Shown here: piece by piece, positions 53,686-61,048 of the stretch
How positions within the stretch are numbered: the stretch's first letter is position 1
How the letters are laid out: each line of letters begins with the position of its first letter
DNA from: Bacillota bacterium
Lineage (GTDB): Bacteria; Bacillota; UBA4882; UBA8346
Assembly (NCBI GenBank): GCA_023426245.1
Contig: JAFABB010000045.1
Location: forward strand, 1-64,000
Direction: 5' to 3'
DNA: 64,000 nt
Notes under the pieces: model-generated
What the model saw: the letters and a program-made list of their open reading frames with translations, nothing else
Told to the model about the DNA's origin: nothing
The model's database searches: none
Program-made: the position numbers and the translations under genes

Positions 53686-54195
53686 TTGAGAAAAATTGTT
53701 GACGAACAAGGCAAGATATTCGGTCTTGTCAATTTGCTTGATTTGATGATTATGCTCGTTTTGGTATTGCTAGGTTTTAAAGTGCTGGCCGATTACAAGC
53801 CGGTGGCCCCTGATTTCCGATATCTTCAAGTAACCTTAGGCCTTTTGATTTCCAATATTCCGCCATATTTAGCGGAAAACCTTGTAGTGGGACAGGATGT
53901 GTATCATGATAATACCGGTGCTTACCTGGGAAAGGTCATTGATATCCAAACGGTTCCGGCAGAGCTGTTGTTGTTAAAAAACGGTGAAATCCTATTGGAG
54001 AAATCCCCCAGAAATCTCGATGTCAGGATTCACCTTCAAAATCGCGGCCGTGAATTGAAAGGTCCGGCTCAATCCGGCATTTATCTGGGGAAATTGGCGG
54101 TGAGAGTGGGAGACCACGTAAGAATTCATACCATGTATACATCGTTTCGGGGTGACATTGAAAGTATGAAGGTAAAAGGCAATGGCCGCCACTGA
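53686..54195 (+). CDS. DUF4330 membrane-anchored protein
   Basis: 169 residues from TTG 53686, seven bases after AGGGGG. One N-terminal helix (LVNLLDLMIMLVLVLLGFKVLA) and an extracytoplasmic beta-rich domain. Proteins of this family sit in envelope polysaccharide clusters; function unknown. The last 14 bases overlap the O-antigen-ligase-like gene. Confidence 0.78.
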   Translation: MRKIVDEQGKIFGLVNLLDLMIMLVLVLLGFKVLADYKPVAPDFRYLQVTLGLLISNIPPYLAENLVVGQDVYHDNTGAYLGKVIDIQTVPAELLLLKNGEILLEKSPRNLDVRIHLQNRGRELKGPAQSGIYLGKLAVRVGDHVRIHTMYTSFRGDIESMKVKGNGRH

Positions 54196-55573
54196 GAAAC
54201 GGACCTTTGTTAGATGGCTCTGGGAAAATAGCGTAACTTCTAAAATAACGGCATCCTGGCTTCGTAAAAGCGCAGAATTAAAAAATTTTTGCGCCCGCTA
54301 TGGACTGTTTAAATGGAAACCTTTTCTGGAATCATTGCTCGTTCTATCCGTCATTTTCATGCCGGTCATTCGGTCCTGGGAATTAATTTTACCTTTATTG
54401 GCGTTGTTGTGGCTTGAAAACCGCCGTTCCCGGTGCCCGGTTGCCCATGAATTGTTTTTTATATGGGTGATTGTAGTCGCTGGTGCGGTTTTTTCAAATG
54501 GTTTTCGCGCCGGAATATCCAGCTTAACTACTTTTAGCTTTTGGCTTGGACTTGCTTATTTGGTCAGTAAGGTACTTTCGCCGGAACTGGTCCAAAAATT
54601 CCTTGGAATCTTATGTTTTTCAAGTCTCATTTGGATAATGATCGGTTTTTGGCAACAAATGAACGGGGTTCCTACCCCAACAGGTTGGCTTGGAAATGAA
54701 CAAATCAATTATATTAAAGTCCGGAGCTATTCGGTTTTTGGGAATCCCAATATTTTTGCTTTATACCTGCTATTCATCCTGATCATTTCCTGTGATTTTA
54801 TTGTTTTTCTTGCAGGAAGCCTAAAATATAGAAGCTACTTTTTAGAAAATAAAAGCCCGTCAGAATATTATCTTCCCGAAAACGTCAATGGTCTATGGGC
54901 TTGTGGCGAAGGGGGATGGGTACTTCTTTGGATGAATCTGATTTCATCCATTTTGATCTTTTGTTTCGCCTTGGCCGCTTTGTATTTTACTTATTCCAGG
55001 TTCGCCTGGTTTCTGGGATTGATTTGCTTGTTCCGGTTTTGGCCTCGTCTTGGAAAGAGACGTTGGTTGATTGCCGGTGCGGTTGTTTTATTTTTTTGTA
55101 CGGCGCAAGGTTTTAGAATTAGAATGGCTCCATTATTGAGTTTCACTGATAGTTCCATGGAATACCGGATTCTTATTTGGCAAGGCGTTCTGAAGGCTAT
55201 TGCCGATCATTGGCTATGGGGTACAGGACCCGGCAGTTTTGGGATAATTTATCCCTGGTATCAGATATCGAATACCACGAGTATCCATGCTCATCAACTT
55301 TATTTGCAAATTTGGCTGGAAAATGGAATATTGAGTTTGATGGCTTTTTTATGGCTGTTTCGGAAGCCCGTGGCAAGATGTTGGTATATGTTCGTCCATA
55401 GGGGAAGTCGAGTCTTTGAATGCAATCCGGCAACCCTAATATCTGATTTATCTGCTATGATTGTAACCATTTTCTTAGGTTACGGCCTGACAGAGTCATG
55501 GACACAAAATCATTTGATAAGTGGTTATTTTTGGTTTTTTTATGGTTTATGGGTATCAAGCACCCGCGCGTAA
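54182..55573 (+). CDS. O-antigen-ligase/Wzy-like membrane protein
   Basis: 463 residues, about ten helices. A signature of the Wzy_C family is visible: YSVFGNPNIFALYLLF, YFTYSRFAWFLG and a large loop ending in YRILIWQGVLKAIADHWLWGTGPGSFGIIYPWY, then SIHAHQLYLQIWLENG. Such proteins polymerise or ligate surface glycans on the outer face of the membrane. Second gene of the envelope cluster; csaB follows 19 bases on. Confidence 0.85.
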   Translation: MAATEKRTFVRWLWENSVTSKITASWLRKSAELKNFCARYGLFKWKPFLESLLVLSVIFMPVIRSWELILPLLALLWLENRRSRCPVAHELFFIWVIVVAGAVFSNGFRAGISSLTTFSFWLGLAYLVSKVLSPELVQKFLGILCFSSLIWIMIGFWQQMNGVPTPTGWLGNEQINYIKVRSYSVFGNPNIFALYLLFILIISCDFIVFLAGSLKYRSYFLENKSPSEYYLPENVNGLWACGEGGWVLLWMNLISSILIFCFALAALYFTYSRFAWFLGLICLFRFWPRLGKRRWLIAGAVVLFFCTAQGFRIRMAPLLSFTDSSMEYRILIWQGVLKAIADHWLWGTGPGSFGIIYPWYQISNTTSIHAHQLYLQIWLENGILSLMAFLWLFRKPVARCWYMFVHRGSRVFECNPATLISDLSAMIVTIFLGYGLTESWTQNHLISGYFWFFYGLWVSSTRA

Positions 55574-55592
55574 GGTAAGGAGAAATCACGGG

Positions 55593-56681
55593 ATGAACGG
55601 CTTTACAATTTTCGGCTATTACGGCCGGGGAAATTTAGGGGATGAAACCAATCTGCGAGAATTGCTCTCCTTTATCCGGGGGCTCAATCCCTTGGCGGAA
55701 ATAACAGTGATATCCGCCAATCCTAGCCAAACATCCCAACGTTATGGTGTAAACGCTGTTGGAAAGTTTCATTTTATCGATATTTGTTTTGCAATCTGGC
55801 ATACGGATGGTTTGATCGGGGGAGGAGGAAGTTTGTTTCAGGACCGTACCAGTTTACGCAGCCTTCTGTATTATAGTTTTTTGGTTCTGCTTGCAAAACT
55901 TTTCCATAAACCGGTTTGCATGTATGGTCAAGGAGTTGGTCCAATTCGTTCATTCTTGGGACGGATTATTAGCGGTTTTGCATTGTCATGTGTTGATTTG
56001 CTCACCGTTCGTGACAGACTATCCATTATTGCCCTTTCTGAGCTGGGTGTCAGAAAACCTGAAATTTATATTACGGCTGAACCTTTGCTTGTTCTAAAGG
56101 AACTTCCCGTTTCCCTGGTTCATCAATATTGGCAAGGGCGTTCCGCCGAAAAACGTCTGAAATTAGGGTTAATCATTCAGAAGAATGGTTGCATGCAAAA
56201 GAAAATTTGGTGTCAATTGCTGGAATGTATTCGTTGGGATCCAAATATTGAGATTTATTTGATACCCATTGACCCCATCGATCTAAATTTTTTAAGGGAA
56301 TTATCCCATTTTCAAAATGTCGTGCCATTGCCATTGGAAAATGAATGGGAGGAACTCCAGAAGGCTGTGGGGGGGTTGGATTTGGTAGTTAGTACCAGAC
56401 TGCATGGTCTTGTGGCATCTTTTGTTCAAAACGTCCCTTGCCTGGGAGTTGCAATTGACCCAAAGATTGAAGGGTTTTGTTTACAGACGGGAGTACCATT
56501 CTTGAGGCCTACCAGTAAAATGGAGTGGTTAACCCTAAGTAACCGGATATTAAGTTTTCTTTACCAATCTTTACCTGAACGAAAACCATGGGTGCAGCAG
56601 GTTGATTTTTGGAGAGCGCGGGCAATCGAAAATCAAGTCATATTAAGAAAGTTTATTATCGAGTTCGGCTGGGGAAGTTAA
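55593..56681 (+). CDS. csaB: Polysaccharide pyruvyl transferase CsaB
   Basis: 362 residues. Family text: FGYYGRGNLGDETNLRELLSFI, GGGSLFQDRTSLRSLLYYS, GQGVGPIRSFLGR and STRLHGLVASFVQNVPCLGVAIDPKI. CsaB adds pyruvate to cell-wall polysaccharide, the anchor for S-layer-homology proteins. An ATG after AAGGAG. Its presence suggests a wall with SLH-domain proteins, not encoded here. Confidence 0.93.
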   Translation: MNGFTIFGYYGRGNLGDETNLRELLSFIRGLNPLAEITVISANPSQTSQRYGVNAVGKFHFIDICFAIWHTDGLIGGGGSLFQDRTSLRSLLYYSFLVLLAKLFHKPVCMYGQGVGPIRSFLGRIISGFALSCVDLLTVRDRLSIIALSELGVRKPEIYITAEPLLVLKELPVSLVHQYWQGRSAEKRLKLGLIIQKNGCMQKKIWCQLLECIRWDPNIEIYLIPIDPIDLNFLRELSHFQNVVPLPLENEWEELQKAVGGLDLVVSTRLHGLVASFVQNVPCLGVAIDPKIEGFCLQTGVPFLRPTSKMEWLTLSNRILSFLYQSLPERKPWVQQVDFWRARAIENQVILRKFIIEFGWGS

Positions 56682-56760
56682 ATTTGAATCGGAGAATTTG
56701 ATGAGTCCTCTTGAAGAAGCAACCTTAAGCCTGAAGCCGGAGTGAAAATAGACTTTCAAA

Positions 56761-57474
56761 ATGTATATCGAGTATATTCATGATATCCCGGTAAGTCTTT
56801 ACACAAATGAAGAGATTCTGGCTCTGATTAATCGCTGGTTGGCAGAGCGGGAACGTTCAAGACATATTATAACGTTAAATGCATTGATGGTAATGGCCGC
56901 ATCGCGGCTTGTATCTCTAAGTGACATCATGCACCAAGCCGATTTAGTGACTGTGGACGGGTATGGAATTGAGGAAGCCCTCCATAAAAGAGGATTGGAA
57001 GTCCAGCGTTTCACCGGAGTCGATTTAACAAGGCAATTATTAAAACAAGCTTGTCAAAAAACCTACTCGGTTTATTTTTTGGGAGGTACCGAAAAGATCG
57101 TCGCAGCCCTCAGACGGGTGTTACCACTTCGATGGCCGGGATTAAATATCTCCGGAGTCCGGGATGGTTATGGCAGTTTAGATCCTGAAGGTGCTGTTTT
57201 TCATGAAATCATTTCCAAACAGCCGCATTTATTGTTGGTGGGACTTGGTGTGCCTCAGCAGACTTTATTTTTGGCAAAGATTTTGCCATATTTACGGGGG
57301 ACTGTCGGTATTGGAGTCGGGGGTACTTTTGAGGTTCTTGGCGGTCTGAAATCTGAAGCTCCAAAATTTTTTCGCAACCATGGATTGGAATGGTGTTATC
57401 GAATGCTTCAAGAGCCCCGAAGATTAAAACAGCTTCCATATTTGGTCCAGTTTTGGTACCGTTATCTGCGGTAA
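56761..57474 (+). CDS. WecG/TagA/CpsF glycosyltransferase
   Basis: 237 residues of the GT26 family. Conserved text: TLNALMVMAASR, ADLVTVDGYGIEEALHKRG, RFTGVDL and KPHLLLVGLGVPQQ-type PHLLLVGLGVPQQTLFLAK, ending GIGVGGTFEVLGGLKSEAPKFF. It moves an N-acetylmannosaminyl unit to lipid-linked GlcNAc in wall-polymer synthesis. Fourth gene of the cluster. Confidence 0.93.
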   Translation: MYIEYIHDIPVSLYTNEEILALINRWLAERERSRHIITLNALMVMAASRLVSLSDIMHQADLVTVDGYGIEEALHKRGLEVQRFTGVDLTRQLLKQACQKTYSVYFLGGTEKIVAALRRVLPLRWPGLNISGVRDGYGSLDPEGAVFHEIISKQPHLLLVGLGVPQQTLFLAKILPYLRGTVGIGVGGTFEVLGGLKSEAPKFFRNHGLEWCYRMLQEPRRLKQLPYLVQFWYRYLR

Positions 57475-57492
57475 ATTAGCGAGGTGTGTTGA

Positions 57493-58380
57493 ATGTTAAT
57501 GAAAAGTGTTTCCTGGAATTGGGTTTATATTCGCAGGGAGATTCGGGATTATATCGGAATATTGGTTGGTGTTACCATTACGGCTCTTTCGTTAGTTTGG
57601 CTGTTAATTCCCAATAAAATAGCAGCCGGCGGGGTTAGCGGATTGGCAATCGTCTTTTATTACTTGTGGAAATGGCCGGTATCCTGGGTGATGCTGATGT
57701 TGAATATTCCACTCTTTTTGGCTTGCCTATGGGCTTTTGGGCCGCGTTTCGGTGCAAAGACCTTGTTTGGAGCGGCTTTTCTCTCCATCATGACACAATT
57801 TTGGGAGTCCGTAGTCAATTTGTTTCCCTTGACAAAAGATCCCCTATTGGCATCCTTATATGGAGGAGTTGTCGCCGGTATCGGTATGGGGATTGCCTTT
57901 CGTTTCCGGGGTACTACCGGCGGCACGGATTTAGCCGCCCAGTTGCTTAACCGTTTTGCCGGAATTCCGGTAGGCCAGGGATTGTTATTTTGCGATAGTG
58001 CGGTCATTATTTTGGCGGGTTTGGTGTTCCGCAGCGCCGAGTTGGCATTATATGCCATTATGACTCTATTTATTACCAGTAAAGTTGTGGATGCAGTTTT
58101 AGAAGGCTTTAATTATGCCAAAGCGGCTTTTATTATCTCCGAGCACTCTGAAGAAATCGGGCGAAGAATTTTACATGACTTACAGCGGGGGGCAACCGGC
58201 CTATTCGGACGTGGCTTATATTCAACGGCTCAAAAAGAGGTTGTTCTTTGTGTGATATCCCGGACTGAGGAATTCAGGCTCAAAGAGTTGGTTCATCAGA
58301 TTGATCCTAGTGCTTTTATTATTATTACAGATGTCCATGAGGTTTTGGGAGAAGGGTTCAAAAATGAAATGAGAATGTAA
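57493..58380 (+). CDS. YitT-family membrane protein (DUF161 + DUF2179)
   Basis: 295 residues. Five or six helices with IPNKIAAGGVSGLAIVFYYLWKWP and RFRGTTGGTDLAAQLLNRF, then a soluble DUF2179 domain (EEIGRRILHDLQRGATGLFGRGLYS). Function unknown; common in Bacillota. GAGGTG precedes the ATG. Last gene of the cluster. Confidence 0.9.
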   Translation: MLMKSVSWNWVYIRREIRDYIGILVGVTITALSLVWLLIPNKIAAGGVSGLAIVFYYLWKWPVSWVMLMLNIPLFLACLWAFGPRFGAKTLFGAAFLSIMTQFWESVVNLFPLTKDPLLASLYGGVVAGIGMGIAFRFRGTTGGTDLAAQLLNRFAGIPVGQGLLFCDSAVIILAGLVFRSAELALYAIMTLFITSKVVDAVLEGFNYAKAAFIISEHSEEIGRRILHDLQRGATGLFGRGLYSTAQKEVVLCVISRTEEFRLKELVHQIDPSAFIIITDVHEVLGEGFKNEMRM

Positions 58381-58387
58381 AGCGATA

Positions 58388-59038
58388 TCAATTTGGGTCC
58401 AATTTCTTTTTACGTTTCATTAGCGATTTTATCAAACCCGCCAAAGTAAAAATTAGCATACCGGCTAAAGAGATAAGTCCTGCTTGTTTCACCCAAGGAA
58501 GCGCATTCCCCCAATGGACCCCCAGTTGCCGGCCGAGGATGACTAAAGCAGAGAAAAAAATCAAATTGCTGAGCAGGATAGAACCAAGAACTTTTGCATT
58601 TCTGAGTTTCAATAAGCCACAGCAAAGTACGGTATATAAAGTCATTCCAGGCACCAGTTTGCTAAGGTAAATCATATATAAACCATAACGTTTAAACCAA
58701 TGAAGCGCTTTCTGGTAACGCACGGAAGTTATGATTTGATTGAATGGGGATTTTTCCATTAAAGAGGTGCCATATTGATGGGTTAAATGATAAAGCAGCA
58801 AACTTGAACTGAACATCCCACCTGCTGTGGCACTGACAATGATGAAAGGCGCCCAAATCTGTCCCGTTGAAAGGTAGGCTGCAAAAAGGGTAATCGTTTC
58901 AAGCGGAGTGGGGGGGAAAAAAAGATTGACGGCGGCAACAATAAAAAGCAATCCGAAAAGCATCAATGGATCGTCGATAATCCCTTCAATTTGTGCTAGA
59001 ATAGTGTTAAAAATGAATTGCCTCCAAGGTTCAACCAC
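58388..59038 (-). CDS. DedA-like VTT-domain membrane protein
   Basis: 216 residues with the DedA core: NLFFPPTPLETITLFAAYLS, a GG-rich helix and YMIYLSKLVPGMTLYTVLCCGLLKLRN. DedA proteins flip or manage lipids and polyprenyl carriers; in a wall-glycan region this is suggestive. GTG 59038 has a weak site; a strong GGAGG further in points to a possible later start with a non-standard ATT codon. Confidence 0.82.
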   Translation of the reverse strand: MVEPWRQFIFNTILAQIEGIIDDPLMLFGLLFIVAAVNLFFPPTPLETITLFAAYLSTGQIWAPFIIVSATAGGMFSSSLLLYHLTHQYGTSLMEKSPFNQIITSVRYQKALHWFKRYGLYMIYLSKLVPGMTLYTVLCCGLLKLRNAKVLGSILLSNLIFFSALVILGRQLGVHWGNALPWVKQAGLISLAGMLIFTLAGLIKSLMKRKKKLDPN

Positions 59039-59216
59039 CTGACTTCATTTAGTGTTTCCGAAGTTTTGGGAATCATAAATTTTTTCGCTATCCAAAATAG
59101 GGAAGAAAATCGATTTTTGAAAATATTGGCGTATTTGACGACAACAGCACAATTAAAGATAAATACCTGTAATGTTTTAGCTTAAGTGTTTTTTAAAAAA
59201 AATTGCGAGGCCAGGA

Positions 59217-61013
59217 ATGGACGAAAGTTTCGAAGTTACTTTCATGAATCAAGGATATTCCAAGCGGTATCCAAAAGGCACGAATTTACTGGATATTATT
59301 CGAAAGGAAAACATCCCGCTATCCTTCGCTTGCGGCGGAGGTGGAACCTGCGGTAAATGTCTTGTGAGGATCCCGGGAACTCTTACTAAGCCTACTGTCG
59401 CCGAAGAAAATCATATTTCACAGGAAGATTTGGTGAAAGGATATCGGCTTGCTTGTCAAACAATACTTACAGAACCTTTGAAACTAGAAATTGAGGAAGA
59501 AAAGTCCTCTCAGATTATCCTCCAAAAAGGATTGCTGGAAATCGATCAAGTTGATCCTCTTTGGGGTAATCTCATCATTGAAAGACCGGAAATATTAAGC
59601 TGGCAAAACATAGCCTCCAAACTGGAAAATCCCTTTATTCCAACCATCGGTACCCTTCAAAAAATGGCCCAACTCGAAAAACAGTCGCTTCGGCACTCAA
59701 AGCTAAGGTTGGAATATTTTCAAAACCGGATAATTGATATTGATCGATGGGAGAATCGGCAGAGCCGTATCCATGATAAGTTAGGAGTGGCAGTTGATGT
59801 AGGAACCACTACGTTAGCGGCTTATATTGTTAATTTACATAGTGGGCGAATTCTAAAGACGGCCTCGGCCTATAATCCACAAACTCAATATGGAGCGGAT
59901 ATTATTACCCGGATTCAATATGCTTCCACACCTGAAGGCCTGGAGCGACTCCACCAATTGATAATTTCCGCAATAAACCAATTACTGCTCGAACTGGTAA
60001 AAGGGGAAGAAACCGGACTCCAAGAAATTATCCAACTCAATCTGGTCGGCAATAGTTGCATGGCGTATATCCTCATGAATATAAATCCGGAAGGACTGGG
60101 TCGGGTACCCTTTGAGCCGGTTTTTAAACAAATGTTGGAATTCGACCCGATTGAACTTGGCATAAGCCTTCACCCGCAGGCCCGAGCTTTTCTATTCCCG
60201 GGCATCGGAGGGTTTATCGGGGCGGATATTTCTGCCGGAGTTTTGGCATGCCGGTTGAGTCCGGGGCGGAAGGAACTTTTTATCGATATCGGTACTAACT
60301 GTGAAATGGTTCTAAGCGGCTACGGCAAGATGGTCGGTTGTTCGACTGCTGCCGGACCTGCTTTTGAGGGCGCGACCATTGATTGCGGTATGTTGGCAAA
60401 GCCTGGCGCCATCACGGATATTGCATTGAAAACGGAGACCATCGTTCTTACAACCATCCATGAAGAGAGTCCGGCCGGAATCTGCGGGACCGGCCTTATT
60501 CGTATTATGGTTGAATTTCTTAAAAAAGGAATCATCGACGCAAGCGGGAGTTTTATAAAACAAGTCCATCATCCCTTGTACGATAGGGATGCCCAGCGTT
60601 TTTACATGGTAAGAGACTCCTCCCGTTCGATTTACATTAGTCAGCAAGATATCCGTCAGTTTCAACTTGCCAAAGGGGCCATCCGCTGCGGGATTGAGTT
60701 AATGCTAAAGCGTTTGGGGCTCTCTGCGGGGCAATTAGAAACAATTTACCTGGCAGGCGCCTTCGGAACTTACCTTGACCCGGAAGATGCGATATACCTC
60801 GGTCTCCTTCCGGCGGTTGCCGCCCGGAAAATAAGAACAGTCGGCAATACCGCGGGTACCGGGGCAGTTCTTGGCCTTATCTCTCAAACCGCGCTAAATG
60901 ATTTGAGAAATAGGGTCCAAGATATTGAACACATTGAATTGGCTGATGATCCGGAGTTTACCGAAAAGTTTATGGAAGCGCTGCGGTTTGGAAGTAGTTC
61001 GATGGAAGAATGA
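59217..61013 (+). CDS. [2Fe-2S]/ASKHA protein, RACE-type reductive activator of corrinoid enzymes
   Basis: 598 residues. Residues 5-85 are a plant-type [2Fe-2S] domain with cysteines in CGGGGTCGKC plus a later LACQ cysteine. A linker follows, then DUF4445 ASKHA domains (about 185-598) with VAVDVGTTTLAAYIV, LFIDIGTNCEMVL, CSTAAGPAFEGATI and LAGAFGTYLDPEDAIYLGLLP. RACE proteins reduce inactive cob(II)alamin in corrinoid methyltransferases using ATP. No corrinoid protein or methyltransferase lies in this window, so the partner is elsewhere. Confidence 0.9.
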   Translation: MDESFEVTFMNQGYSKRYPKGTNLLDIIRKENIPLSFACGGGGTCGKCLVRIPGTLTKPTVAEENHISQEDLVKGYRLACQTILTEPLKLEIEEEKSSQIILQKGLLEIDQVDPLWGNLIIERPEILSWQNIASKLENPFIPTIGTLQKMAQLEKQSLRHSKLRLEYFQNRIIDIDRWENRQSRIHDKLGVAVDVGTTTLAAYIVNLHSGRILKTASAYNPQTQYGADIITRIQYASTPEGLERLHQLIISAINQLLLELVKGEETGLQEIIQLNLVGNSCMAYILMNINPEGLGRVPFEPVFKQMLEFDPIELGISLHPQARAFLFPGIGGFIGADISAGVLACRLSPGRKELFIDIGTNCEMVLSGYGKMVGCSTAAGPAFEGATIDCGMLAKPGAITDIALKTETIVLTTIHEESPAGICGTGLIRIMVEFLKKGIIDASGSFIKQVHHPLYDRDAQRFYMVRDSSRSIYISQQDIRQFQLAKGAIRCGIELMLKRLGLSAGQLETIYLAGAFGTYLDPEDAIYLGLLPAVAARKIRTVGNTAGTGAVLGLISQTALNDLRNRVQDIEHIELADDPEFTEKFMEALRFGSSSMEE

Positions 61014-61048
61014 ATGGAATTTCGATTCCTCAAAATTGATTTTTTTAT

